Positions 35,986 to 45,402 of a stretch of 64,000 bases of DNA are shown piece by piece. A model generated the notes under the pieces. The model searched no databases. It saw only the letters and a list, made by a program, of their open reading frames with translations, and had not been told where the DNA came from. This DNA is from MAG-121220-bin8 sp965655865 (GTDB lineage: Bacteria > Bacteroidota > Bacteroidia > Flavobacteriales > Flavobacteriaceae), in assembly GCA_965655865.1 (NCBI GenBank), contig CBFHJJ010000005.1, positions 8,437-72,436 of the forward strand. Direction: 5' to 3'. Numbering within the stretch: the first letter of the stretch is position 1; each line of letters opens with the position of its first letter. The position numbers and the translations under genes are program-made.

Positions 35986-35994
35986 TTTTTTTTT
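35986..35994 (+). terminator. T-run ending the SRP RNA
   Basis: Nine T immediately follow the terminal helix of the SRP RNA (35889-35895 with 35979-35985). The RNA's own stem plus this run acts as an intrinsic terminator. Confidence 0.6.
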
Positions 35995-35998
35995 AAAT

Positions 35999-36802
35999 AT
36001 GTCTAAAATTATTTTAATTACAGGCGCTTCATCTGGTATAGGAAAATCCATTTCCCTATTTTTAACTACTAAAGGATATAAGGTTTATGGGACCTGTAGA
36101 AACCCAGATAAATACGATATTCCAGAGTATGAATTATTAAAATGTGATATAACCTCTAGTCTAGACATAAAAAAAACAATAAAACATATTCTAAGTATTG
36201 AAAATCATATCGATGTACTAATTAATAATGCCGGCATTGGAATAACTGGACCACTAGAGGAAACAAGTGAGTCAGATATAAAAAGTGCATATCAAACTAA
36301 TTTATTTGGACCAATAGCAATTATCAAGGAGTGCATACCATCAATGAGAGATCGTAATAATGGTTTAATTATTAATATAACTTCAATACTAGGTTATTTT
36401 GGAATTCCATTTAGAGGAGTGTATTGTGCTACAAAAAGTTCGCTTGAAATCATTGGTGAAGTTTTTAGTATGGAACTTAAAAAATTTAATATTAATGTAG
36501 TTAATGTTGCTCCTGGTGACTTTAAAACAAACATAGCCACTAGAAGAATTGATTCAATATCAAAAAATCATTCTAATTATACTGACGATTATACTAGGTC
36601 CTTGATTTCAGCAAATAAACATGTTGATAATGCTTGGACTCCAGAAATTATTTCTACATTAATATATAAAATAATTAATTCAAAAAATCCAAAAATTCAC
36701 TACAAAGTAGGTAAGTTTATTCAGAAATTTTCAATAGTTTTAAAAAATATTCTTCCTGATAGGTTGTATGAAAAAATACTTTTAAATTATAGTAAAAATT
36801 AA
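35999..36802 (+). CDS. Short-chain dehydrogenase/reductase
   Basis: A 267-residue classical SDR. The cofactor motif TGASSGIGKS is at residues 7-16, NNAGIG near 80, the catalytic Ser lies in NITSILG, and the catalytic Tyr-Lys pair is in YCATK near residue 142. The substrate is unknown; the overall pattern resembles SDRs that act on hydrophobic alcohols or ketones. It starts five bases after the SRP RNA T-run, with no separate promoter element, so it may be transcribed by read-through from ffs. The transaldolase follows after three bases. Confidence 0.87.
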   Translation: MSKIILITGASSGIGKSISLFLTTKGYKVYGTCRNPDKYDIPEYELLKCDITSSLDIKKTIKHILSIENHIDVLINNAGIGITGPLEETSESDIKSAYQTNLFGPIAIIKECIPSMRDRNNGLIINITSILGYFGIPFRGVYCATKSSLEIIGEVFSMELKKFNINVVNVAPGDFKTNIATRRIDSISKNHSNYTDDYTRSLISANKHVDNAWTPEIISTLIYKIINSKNPKIHYKVGKFIQKFSIVLKNILPDRLYEKILLNYSKN

Positions 36803-36805
36803 ATT

Positions 36806-37459
36806 ATGAAATTTTTTATAGACACTGCAAATCTTCAACAAATTAAAGAAGCACAAGATCTTGGTGTGCTTGACGGAGTTACTACAAACCCTTCATTGAT
36901 GGCTAAAGAAGGCATAACAGGAAGTGAAAACATTTTAAATCATTACAATAAAATATGTGAAATTGTTGATGGAGATGTTTCGGCGGAAGTTATTTCTACT
37001 GATTTTAATGGTATGGTTAAGGAAGGTGAAGCTTTAGCTAAACTACATCCTCAAATTGTTGTAAAAATTCCAATGATTTTGGATGGAGTTAAAGCATTAA
37101 AATACTTTTCAAATAAAGGAATTAAAACAAATTGTACATTAATTTTTTCTGTTGGTCAAGCGCTTATAGCTGCCAAAGCCGGAGCTACATATGTTTCCCC
37201 GTTTATTGGAAGATTGGATGATATTTCAACTGATGGTCTCAATCTTATTTCAGAAATTGCAAATGTTTATGATAATTATGCTTTTAATACTCAAATTCTT
37301 GCCGCTTCAGTAAGACATACTATGCATATTATAGATTGTGCTAAAATAGGAGCAGATGTTATGACAGGTCCTTTATCATCAATTAAAGGCTTAATAAAAC
37401 ATCCTCTTACTGATATTGGTTTAGAAAAGTTCTTAGCAGATTACAAGAAGGGCAATTAA
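36806..37459 (+). CDS. tal: Transaldolase, TalC/fructose-6-phosphate-aldolase type
   Basis: A 217-residue short transaldolase-family enzyme. It has FIDTANLQQIKEA at the start, the signature DGVTTNPSLMAKEG at residues about 24-37, and the Schiff-base lysine in VVKIPMILDG near residue 84. The later SPFIGRLDDIS segment matches this group. Short members of the family are either transaldolases in the pentose phosphate pathway or fructose-6-phosphate aldolases; the former is usual in Bacteroidota. It overlaps the lipoprotein gene on the other strand at TTAA. Confidence 0.92.
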   Translation: MKFFIDTANLQQIKEAQDLGVLDGVTTNPSLMAKEGITGSENILNHYNKICEIVDGDVSAEVISTDFNGMVKEGEALAKLHPQIVVKIPMILDGVKALKYFSNKGIKTNCTLIFSVGQALIAAKAGATYVSPFIGRLDDISTDGLNLISEIANVYDNYAFNTQILAASVRHTMHIIDCAKIGADVMTGPLSSIKGLIKHPLTDIGLEKFLADYKKGN

Positions 37460-38811
37460 TCAGTTTTTACTATTTTTTCTAAGTCTGCTAGAGTCGTGAT
37501 TTTTATAATCACACCTTTTTTATCAGTAATAAGAACCTTGTTCAAATTGTTTAAAATCATTTTTTTACTCATAGATTCAAAATTTACTGCTCTAAAATTA
37601 TCTATTCTATTACTATTAAAATTATTTAGATAATTATTTTTCCATTTCAAACCATCATCATTAATGTTAATTAAATTAAAATGATAATTAGAATATTTCA
37701 TACTTAATAATTTTACATTATTGAACAAGTTGACTTGATGAGCATTTTGATCATAAGACCAAAAAACAATAATATTTTTTTTATTAAAATTAATTTGTAA
37801 ACCTATATCATTAATTATATTATTTTCATCGTAAAGATTGATTTTTGGTAATAACTTACCCTCTTGTAAAGCTGTTATATTGTCATAAAGAACAGAAACT
37901 TCATCATTTGTATTATTGTTTTCAGAGATTTTTAAAAACTCATAAATGAATTGATCAATATTAATCAATAATTTTTCCTCCAATAAATACTCATACGCTA
38001 TAAATCTTAATAATTTTGTTTTAATAGTTTGATCAGACACTTGATCGTTTATATAATTCAATCGTTCTAGATTAAAATTTAAATTATAATCGTAACCTTT
38101 TTCTAATGAAAATGATTCATTAATAGATTTTAATGTGATATAATCTAAGTAAGGTTTAAAGTGAGACAATTCAGTGATGTTTAAACCAATGCTTTCTCTA
38201 TATTTTTTAAAATAATCAATATTTTTTGTATGGTTTTCTTTATTTAATATTATAAAGTTTTCAATGTGTGAATAGAGTGGAATAAGTATCGCATGTCTTA
38301 TTATTAAATCAGAAATAAAATTAGTTTTGATAACAGATTTATATTTTGAATAATGTTTATTTTTTACATTTTTCAATGAATCAATGATACTTTTGAATTC
38401 TATTTTAGAAGATTTGTACTTAGATTTCACAAAGTTTTCCTCTTTTTCATGTTCTAAAAAAACATCAATTAAGTAATTGTTCTTAGAGGCGCCCAAACCA
38501 GAAAAAACTAAAGATTCATCAAAATCCAAAGAATTCAATCGTAACACTAAACTATCTCCCTTATTAATAATTAAGTATTGAAATTCGGGAAGATGAATAA
38601 AATTATAAAGGCCATTATTTAAATTTTCTAGAGATGATGAAAAAACTCCCTCTTTATTTATGTTAATTTTTTTTATAATCTTTTCATCTTTTAAAATTAG
38701 AATCTCATCATTTGTTGGTTTAATAATTTTTCCACTGATAAAAGTTTTATTTTGATTATTACATCCAATAAAAAATGTGATTAACAAACAAATAGCAATT
38801 GATCTAAACAT
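37456..38811 (-). CDS. Lipoprotein with a thioredoxin-like domain lacking CxxC
   Basis: A 451-residue predicted lipoprotein; the signal peptide ends LLITFFIGC with the lipid cysteine at residue 17. Residues about 22-105 resemble the beta-rich N-terminal domain (DUF4369-like) found ahead of TlpA-type thioredoxins in Bacteroidota, followed by a helical middle. A C-terminal thioredoxin-like segment reads KKNIIVFWSYDQNAHQ at residues 344-359, where an active enzyme would have FWAxWCxPC. After Cys17 there is no cysteine, so it cannot do thiol exchange. Function unknown; probably a structural or binding derivative of TlpA. Family resemblance is by pattern only. Confidence 0.7.
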   Translation of the reverse strand: MFRSIAICLLITFFIGCNNQNKTFISGKIIKPTNDEILILKDEKIIKKININKEGVFSSSLENLNNGLYNFIHLPEFQYLIINKGDSLVLRLNSLDFDESLVFSGLGASKNNYLIDVFLEHEKEENFVKSKYKSSKIEFKSIIDSLKNVKNKHYSKYKSVIKTNFISDLIIRHAILIPLYSHIENFIILNKENHTKNIDYFKKYRESIGLNITELSHFKPYLDYITLKSINESFSLEKGYDYNLNFNLERLNYINDQVSDQTIKTKLLRFIAYEYLLEEKLLINIDQFIYEFLKISENNNTNDEVSVLYDNITALQEGKLLPKINLYDENNIINDIGLQINFNKKNIIVFWSYDQNAHQVNLFNNVKLLSMKYSNYHFNLININDDGLKWKNNYLNNFNSNRIDNFRAVNFESMSKKMILNNLNKVLITDKKGVIIKITTLADLEKIVKTD

Positions 38812-38875
38812 TTAATGAATTGTTTTTTTATTTAATTTAAATAATAATAAAGAAAATTCATAACCCTGATTTTAT

Positions 38876-38883
38876 TAAGTTTG
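38876..38883 (+). promoter_or_regulatory. -7 promoter element TAAGTTTG for the ABC-F gene
   Basis: Exact TAnnTTTG. The predicted transcription start is near 38887, about 17 bases before the ATG at 38904. Confidence 0.6.
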
Positions 38884-38903
38884 CAAAAATTTAATCTTAT
38901 TAT

Positions 38904-40526
38904 ATGTTAAGTGTTTCTAATCTCTCTGTTCAATTCGGCAAAAGAGTATTATTCGATGAAGTTAATACTTCTTTTGTAAAAGGTAACTGTTATGGTATTA
39001 TAGGTGCCAATGGTGCAGGTAAATCAACCTTTTTAAAAATTTTATCAAAATCAATTGAACCAAATTCAGGAAGTGTCCATTTAGAAGCTGGTAAAAGAAT
39101 GTCGGTTTTAGAACAAAATCATTTTGCTTTTGATGAAAAACAAGTTTTAGAAACAGTTATCATGGGTAATAAAGAACTTTTTAGTATTAAAAAGGAAATG
39201 GATGAAATTTATGCTAATCCAGATTTTTCAGACAAGGATAGTGATAGAGTAGGAGTTCTTCAATTAGAATATGAGGAAATGGATGGATGGAACGCAGAAA
39301 GTTCGGCAGCAGCATTATTGTCTAATTTAGATATAAAAGAAGAACAACACTATAAAAACATGAGTGAATTAGATGGTGTTCAAAAAGTAAAGGTTTTATT
39401 AGCCCAAGCACTATTTGGAAATCCCGATGTATTAGTAATGGATGAACCTACAAATGATTTAGATTTTGAAACAATTAAATGGCTTGAGAATTTTATTTCA
39501 AATTACGATAATACTTGTATTGTTGTATCTCACGACAGACACTTCTTAGATTCTGTATGTACCCATATTTCAGATATTGATTTTGGAAAAATAAATAACT
39601 ATTCTGGAAACTACACGTTTTGGTATGAATCAAGTCAGCTAGCACTTAGACAAAAAACACAACAAAACAGAAAATCTGAAGAAAAAAAGAAAGAACTAGA
39701 AGATTTTATTGCCAGATTTAGTGCAAATGCATCAAAATCTAAACAGGCAACATCAAGAAAAAAGATGTTAGATAATCTCAAGATTGAGGATATAAAACCC
39801 TCATCTAGAAGATATCCTGCCGTAATTTTTACATCTGAAAGAGAAGCTGGTGATCAAATTCTTTCTGTTGAAAATTTAAGTTATTCCGATTCTACAAGTA
39901 TATTATTTGATAAAATAGATTTTAATCTAAATAAAGGTGATAAAGTAGTCTTGTATTCAAAAGATACAAGAGCAACAACAGCATTTTATGAAATTCTGAA
40001 CAATAAATTAAATCCAAATACTGGTAGATTTGACTGGGGAATAACTACCAGTCAATCATATTTACCTTTGGATAACAATTCATATTTTCAAGAAAAAATT
40101 TCTTTAGTTGATTGGCTCAGACAGTGGTCTAAAAATGACGAGGAAAGAGAAGAAGTGTTTATAAGAGGTTTTCTTGGAAAAATGATTTTTAGTGGTGAAG
40201 AAGCTTTAAAAAACTGTGATGTACTCTCTGGTGGTGAAAAAGTAAGGTGTATGCTCTCAAGGATGATGATGTTAAGATCTAATGTTTTAATGTTTGATGA
40301 GCCAACAAGTCATTTGGATTTAGAATCTATCACAGCTTTAAATAATTCAATTAAAAAATTTAAGGGAAATGTAATTTTAAGTACTCACGATTTTGAATTT
40401 GCTAAATCTGTAGGAAACAGAGTGATTGAGTTGACTCCTAATGGCGTTATAGACAGGTTAACTACTTTTGATTCTTATATAAATGACCCGAAAATAAAAG
40501 AGCTAAGAACTAAACTATACAGTTAA
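38904..40526 (+). CDS. ABC-F ATPase, YbiT-like
   Basis: A 540-residue soluble protein with two ABC domains and no membrane segment, of the ABC-F translation-factor family and closest by pattern to YbiT. The first domain has Walker A GANGAGKST (34-42), a degenerate signature (SELDGVQK) and Walker B VMDEPTNDLD. The linker with RFSANASKSKQATSR is typical. The second domain has a good LSGGEK signature and FDEPTSHLD, but its Walker A region reads YSKDTRATT instead of GxxGxGKS/T, so this site probably does not bind ATP normally. It overlaps DUF2007 on the other strand by 12 bases. Confidence 0.9.
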   Translation: MLSVSNLSVQFGKRVLFDEVNTSFVKGNCYGIIGANGAGKSTFLKILSKSIEPNSGSVHLEAGKRMSVLEQNHFAFDEKQVLETVIMGNKELFSIKKEMDEIYANPDFSDKDSDRVGVLQLEYEEMDGWNAESSAAALLSNLDIKEEQHYKNMSELDGVQKVKVLLAQALFGNPDVLVMDEPTNDLDFETIKWLENFISNYDNTCIVVSHDRHFLDSVCTHISDIDFGKINNYSGNYTFWYESSQLALRQKTQQNRKSEEKKKELEDFIARFSANASKSKQATSRKKMLDNLKIEDIKPSSRRYPAVIFTSEREAGDQILSVENLSYSDSTSILFDKIDFNLNKGDKVVLYSKDTRATTAFYEILNNKLNPNTGRFDWGITTSQSYLPLDNNSYFQEKISLVDWLRQWSKNDEEREEVFIRGFLGKMIFSGEEALKNCDVLSGGEKVRCMLSRMMMLRSNVLMFDEPTSHLDLESITALNNSIKKFKGNVILSTHDFEFAKSVGNRVIELTPNGVIDRLTTFDSYINDPKIKELRTKLYS

Positions 40527-40736
40527 ACTTTCTAATATTTTTTTAGATTTTTTTATTTGATCTTCAAATACATAAACAAATATGTTGTCGTTTGGGTTAA
40601 AACCGAAACCAGATAGAATAGCAGACTGCTTATTATTAACAATAATTGGGTTGATTTTATTTGAAATAAGTTCTAGTTCTAATCTTTTGCAATTTATAAA
40701 AGAACCTTTGTATAGTAGTACTTGTTTGTGCATCAT
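40515..40736 (-). CDS. DUF2007-family small protein
   Basis: A 73-residue protein matching the pattern of DUF2007 (putative signal-transducing protein): a short N-terminal strand, then NCKRLELELISNKINPIIVNN (the helix-plus-strand segment shown in two parts as NCKRLELELIS and NKINPIIVNN), then an FVYVFEDQIKKSKKIL end. Members are small ferredoxin-fold-like proteins of unknown function. It is translated six bases after pheT and probably shares its transcript. The first two codons are both ATG, so the start could be one codon later. Confidence 0.75.
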   Translation of the reverse strand: MMHKQVLLYKGSFINCKRLELELISNKINPIIVNNKQSAILSGFGFNPNDNIFVYVFEDQIKKSKKILESLTV

Positions 40737-40742
40737 AATTTC

Positions 40743-43157
40743 TTAAGAACGCAGCTCAGCATTAAATTTTGATTCAATTTTTGATTGAATTTTATTCATT
40801 GTTACTGTTATCTCTTTCTCAGAAAGTGTTTTTATTTGATCAAGCAATGTGAAGTTTAATGTGTATGATTTTTTTCCATCAGGCAATTTGTCATCTTCGT
40901 AAACATCACTTAAAGTCATTTTATGTAAATTTTTAATATTAGATTGATTTAATATATAGTTTTCAATTTCATTATATTTTACATTATTTTCAAGTAAAAA
41001 ATTTAATTCTCTTTTTACGTTTGGAAATTTAGATAGTTGATTATATTTTATAAAATCATCATTTATTAATTCTAAAATATAATCAAGATTTAAAGATGCA
41101 TAATAAACTTTGTTTTTAATAGCAAGTTCAGAGAGGAATTGATTTTTGACATCACCTATTAGTGCTATACTATTTTTTTTATGAAACAGGCCTAGAGTAT
41201 TATTAAATGCATCATGATTAATTATTTTTTCCGTTGTATTTATAGATAATTTGCTGAAAATATTAAGAATTATATTTTTAAGATAATAAAAATCTGAGCT
41301 GGCAGATTTATTGTTCCAGGAATTATTAAATAAGTCATTGGCAAAAACTACACTTAGTCTTTTAGATTCAGTAGTTTTATTGTTGATCATTTCATATATT
41401 TTTCCAAACTCAAAAAATTTATTATTCTTATTTTTTCTATTCAAATTAAATTTAAGTGTTTTTAAACTTGACTCGAGTAAGCTTGTTCTTAGTTGAGAAA
41501 TGTCTGAGCTAATAGAATTAATAATATTTACACTTTCTCTATTTAAAATATTTAACTTGTTACTTGTAAGTGAATTATTCATTATTTCATTAAATCCGAA
41601 AGGAATTAATAAGTTAGCTATTGTGTTTTCTGTTTTATGATTCTTGTTATAACTCTCTTGAACAATTGGAAGTGACAAGTTATTTGATAATTTAATTTCA
41701 TTATAGCCGAAAATCCTAAGAATTTCTTCAATTACATCACATTCTCTAGTAACATCATGTCTGTAAAAAGGAACAGTAATACCAACACCGGTTTCGGTAA
41801 TATTATTAATTTTAAAATCTAATGATGTTAAAATTGATTTAATTTCCTCTCTTGGAATTTCTTGTCCAATTAATTTATTTGTTTTGTTAAAATTTAAAAG
41901 TATTGATTTTTCTTCTGGCTTTTTTGGGAATTCATCAATAACATCACTAGATATATTACCACCACAAAGTTCACAAATTAAAATTGCAGCTCTTTTGAGG
42001 GCATAATCAACAGAACCAATACAAATTCCACGTTCAAACCTGAAAGATGCATCGCTGTTAATTCCATGATGCTTGGCTGTTTTTCTAACAGATACTGGAT
42101 CAAAATAAGCACTTTCTAGAAAAATCGATTTCGTTTCATTAGTAATTCCGTGATTTTGACCTCCAAAAACTCCAGCTATACACATTGGAGTGTCGGCATC
42201 ACATATCATTAAGTCAGTTTTAAGAAGTTTTCTTGTTTCACCATCCAAAGTAGTAAACTCTGTTCCTTCATTTAACGTCTTTACATTAATTGATTTAGTT
42301 GTGATTTTATCAAAATCATATGCATGTAATGGTTGTCCAATTTCGTGTAAAACAAAATTTGTAATATCAACAACATTATTTAAGGGAGTTAAACCAATAG
42401 ATTTTAACCTGTTTTGTAACCAAGAAGGTGATTCTTTAACGGAAATATTTTCAATACAGACACCTGTAAATCTTGGGCATAAATTAGAGTCTTGTACATT
42501 TATATTAACTTTTTGAGTTCTTGAATTTATATGAAATGAAGAAACAGATGGCGTTATTAATTCGCCTTTATGTCCTTTGTGCATTAGAGCTGCTCTTAAA
42601 TCTCTAGCAACACCTAAATGACTCATAGCATCAGATCTATTAGGAGTTAAACCAATATTAAAAACCTGATCGCTATAATTTTCATATATTTTTGAAACTT
42701 TTGTTCCAGGTTTGTGTTTAGTATTCAGAACTATAATACCATCATGGGAATTGCCAATTCCGATTTCATCCTCAGCACAAATCATACCTTGGCTAATTTC
42801 ACCCCTAATTTTACTTTTAGTTATCTTAAATTTTTCATTATTTAAAGGGTGTAAAACTGTACCTACAGTTGCAACTATCACTTTCTGGTTTAATTTAACG
42901 TTGGGTGCGCCACAAACGATTTGCAATATGTTTTCATTCCCAATATTAACTTTGGTAAGTTTTAATCTATCAGCGTTTGGATGTTGTTCACAATAAACAA
43001 CTTCTCCGACAACAAGTCCCTCTAGGCCTCCTTTAAACTGCTCATACTTTTCAATGCCCTCAACTTCTAAACCTATATCGGTAAGAATTTCTGAAACTTC
43101 TTCAATTTTTAAATCAATTTTTAAAAATTCTGATAACCAATTAAATGATATATTCAT
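40743..43157 (-). CDS. pheT: Phenylalanyl-tRNA synthetase beta subunit
   Basis: The large subunit of the class II heterotetramer that charges tRNA(Phe). The 804-residue protein has an N-terminal OB-fold tRNA-binding domain (about 40-150, with GLVVGEVVYCEQHPNAD), the B3/B4 editing region with SDAMSHLGVARDLRAA, the B5 domain, a catalytic-like core (REECDVIEEILRIFGYNEI-type segment), and the C-terminal FDX-ACB anticodon-binding domain ending before residue 804. The pheS partner is not in the window. An exact TATCTTTG promoter element lies upstream. Confidence 0.95.
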   Translation of the reverse strand: MNISFNWLSEFLKIDLKIEEVSEILTDIGLEVEGIEKYEQFKGGLEGLVVGEVVYCEQHPNADRLKLTKVNIGNENILQIVCGAPNVKLNQKVIVATVGTVLHPLNNEKFKITKSKIRGEISQGMICAEDEIGIGNSHDGIIVLNTKHKPGTKVSKIYENYSDQVFNIGLTPNRSDAMSHLGVARDLRAALMHKGHKGELITPSVSSFHINSRTQKVNINVQDSNLCPRFTGVCIENISVKESPSWLQNRLKSIGLTPLNNVVDITNFVLHEIGQPLHAYDFDKITTKSINVKTLNEGTEFTTLDGETRKLLKTDLMICDADTPMCIAGVFGGQNHGITNETKSIFLESAYFDPVSVRKTAKHHGINSDASFRFERGICIGSVDYALKRAAILICELCGGNISSDVIDEFPKKPEEKSILLNFNKTNKLIGQEIPREEIKSILTSLDFKINNITETGVGITVPFYRHDVTRECDVIEEILRIFGYNEIKLSNNLSLPIVQESYNKNHKTENTIANLLIPFGFNEIMNNSLTSNKLNILNRESVNIINSISSDISQLRTSLLESSLKTLKFNLNRKNKNNKFFEFGKIYEMINNKTTESKRLSVVFANDLFNNSWNNKSASSDFYYLKNIILNIFSKLSINTTEKIINHDAFNNTLGLFHKKNSIALIGDVKNQFLSELAIKNKVYYASLNLDYILELINDDFIKYNQLSKFPNVKRELNFLLENNVKYNEIENYILNQSNIKNLHKMTLSDVYEDDKLPDGKKSYTLNFTLLDQIKTLSEKEITVTMNKIQSKIESKFNAELRS

Positions 43158-43178
43158 TAGATTTTATTATTTAAATTT

Positions 43179-43186
43179 CAAAGATA
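43179..43186 (-). promoter_or_regulatory. -7 promoter element TATCTTTG for pheT
   Basis: Exact TAnnTTTG on the minus strand. The predicted transcription start is near 43175, eighteen bases before the ATG. Confidence 0.6.
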
Positions 43187-43216
43187 CAATTAAGAACATT
43201 TAAATTAAATAATAAC

Positions 43217-45322
43217 TTAACTTATATGCTTCCACAAAAGAGTGTTTTTTGTTTTCTTATTATATCCTTCCTTAATTAATTTATTTTCAATTTTAATTAA
43301 TTTTTGATCATTAGAAATAATCTTTTCAGCATCATGTCTAGCTGATTCTAAAATTTCTTTATCTGTAATTATATTAGCTATCTTAAGATTTAACAATCCA
43401 CTTTGTTGAGTACCCAATAAATTTCCAGGACCTCTAATTTCCATATCTACTTCAGCAACCTTGAAACCATCATTTGTACTAGTCATAGTTTTTATTCTTT
43501 TCCTTGCATCAGAACTAAGCTTATTAGATGTCATTAATATACAATAACTATTTTCAGAGCCTCTTCCAACTCTGCCTCTTAACTGATGTAATTGCGACAA
43601 TCCAAATTTTTCTGAACTTTCAATTACCATTACACTTGCATTAGGAATGTTCACACCTACTTCAATAACAGTGGTAGAAACCATAATATTAGTTTTTCCA
43701 TCTTTAAATCTTTTCATTTCAAAGGCCTTGTCTTCAGATTTCATTCTGCCATGTAAAATGCTTAACTGATATTCATTATTAGGAAATTCTCTAGAAATAC
43801 TTTCATAACCGTCCATCAAGTCCTTATAATCCATTTTTTTAGATTCTTCAATTAAAGGGTACACAATGTATACTTGTCGTCCTTTTCTAATTTCATCTTT
43901 TAAAAATTTAAAGATTTCAAGTCTATTTCTATCTGATCTATGAACTGTTTTTACTGGTTTTCTACCAGGTGGAAGTTCATCAATAATAGAAATATCCAAA
44001 TCTCCATAAACAGTCATAGCTAATGTTCTTGGAATCGGAGTGGCTGTCATTACTAAAACATGTGGAGGATTAATGTTTTTTTTCCAAAGCTTTGATCTTT
44101 GTGCTACTCCAAATTTGTGTTGTTCATCAATTATAACAAATCCTAAATTTTTGAACTTTACATTATCTTCTAAAACTGCATGCGTTCCAACTAAAATGTT
44201 AATTTCTCCATTATTTAAATCCGAAAACAATTTAACTCTATCTCTTTTTGATGAAGAACCTGTTAATATGTTAACATTGATATTTATTTTTTTTAATGAA
44301 TCGTTTAAACTGTTATAATGCTGTTGAGCTAAAATTTCTGTAGGTGCCAAAAAACAAACCTGAAAGTCATTGTCTATGGCTATTAATGAACTTAGTAAAG
44401 CAACAATTGTTTTTCCTGATCCTACATCACCCTGAAGAAGTCTATTCATTTGTGCATTCGATGAGAAATCTTTTCTTATTTCTTTAACTACTTTTTTTTG
44501 AGCATTCGTTAGTGAAAAAGATAAATGTTGATTATAAAATTTATTAAAACTTTTACCAACTTTCGAAAAATTAAATCCTTTGAATTTAGATTTTTTAAAG
44601 ATATTACTCATTAAAAATTCTAATTGTAAGTAAAAAAACTCTTCATATTTTAATCTAAATTCTGCTTTAGACAAAAGCATATGATTAGTAGGAAAATGTA
44701 TATTTTTATAAGCCTGTTGTTTGGAAATTAAAGAATGTTTTTCATTAATTTCTTTACTTAGATTTTCTTTTAGACAATCACTAGATTGTTTTAAAATATT
44801 GAAAATTACTTCTCTAAAAAATTTATTTGTTATTCCTCTTGAAAGAACCCTTTCATTTGAACTATAGATTGGTAATAATCCTTTAATCTGTTTTTTAGTA
44901 AATTCTGAAAGCAAATCTAGTTCAGGATGCGCAATTGAGAAATTATTTAAATACCAGTTTGGTTTTCCATACAAGACATAATCGATATTTAATTTGATTG
45001 ATTTTTCTATCCATTTCGTGCCTTTAAACCAAACTATTTCAATAGTATCATTTCCATTTTTAAATGTTCCTATTAATCTATTACTTTTAATATTTTTGAA
45101 ATAATACAGATCTGTAAATTTTCCAATAATTTGTACATCTGCAATGGATTTCTGAATTTCATCAATGTTGTAAAATTTAGTTCTATCAATATATCTAAAG
45201 GGAAAAAAATTTAATAAATCTATGTAAGTGAAAATTTGAAATTCTTTTTTTAAAATTTCTGCTCTATTTGGCCCAACACCTTTCAAATAATCAATGGAAG
45301 TATTTAATAAATTTTCTTTCAC
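43217..45322 (-). CDS. recG: ATP-dependent DNA helicase RecG
   Basis: Remodels stalled replication forks and branched DNA. The 701-residue protein has the N-terminal wedge/OB region, Walker A GDVGSGKT near residue 297, the DEQH box (IIDEQHKFGV), the TATPIPRT motif III, and the C-terminal helicase half with QLRGRVGRG and GNLLGTQQSG, which is characteristic of RecG. The start is GTG at 45322. It is divergent from uvrD over 80 AT-rich bases without a clear consensus promoter on this strand. Confidence 0.95.
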   Translation of the reverse strand: MKENLLNTSIDYLKGVGPNRAEILKKEFQIFTYIDLLNFFPFRYIDRTKFYNIDEIQKSIADVQIIGKFTDLYYFKNIKSNRLIGTFKNGNDTIEIVWFKGTKWIEKSIKLNIDYVLYGKPNWYLNNFSIAHPELDLLSEFTKKQIKGLLPIYSSNERVLSRGITNKFFREVIFNILKQSSDCLKENLSKEINEKHSLISKQQAYKNIHFPTNHMLLSKAEFRLKYEEFFYLQLEFLMSNIFKKSKFKGFNFSKVGKSFNKFYNQHLSFSLTNAQKKVVKEIRKDFSSNAQMNRLLQGDVGSGKTIVALLSSLIAIDNDFQVCFLAPTEILAQQHYNSLNDSLKKININVNILTGSSSKRDRVKLFSDLNNGEINILVGTHAVLEDNVKFKNLGFVIIDEQHKFGVAQRSKLWKKNINPPHVLVMTATPIPRTLAMTVYGDLDISIIDELPPGRKPVKTVHRSDRNRLEIFKFLKDEIRKGRQVYIVYPLIEESKKMDYKDLMDGYESISREFPNNEYQLSILHGRMKSEDKAFEMKRFKDGKTNIMVSTTVIEVGVNIPNASVMVIESSEKFGLSQLHQLRGRVGRGSENSYCILMTSNKLSSDARKRIKTMTSTNDGFKVAEVDMEIRGPGNLLGTQQSGLLNLKIANIITDKEILESARHDAEKIISNDQKLIKIENKLIKEGYNKKTKNTLLWKHIS

Positions 45323-45402
45323 AACACTAATATAATTTATTAACTTTATAAGGTAAAAAATAGAAGTATTTTTCTGTTAATTTTAATTATAAACTTATTG
45401 AT

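Noticed and set aside
42190..42516. 108-codon plus-strand open frame inside pheT
   Set aside because: Antisense shadow of a conserved synthetase gene with no promoter or family match.
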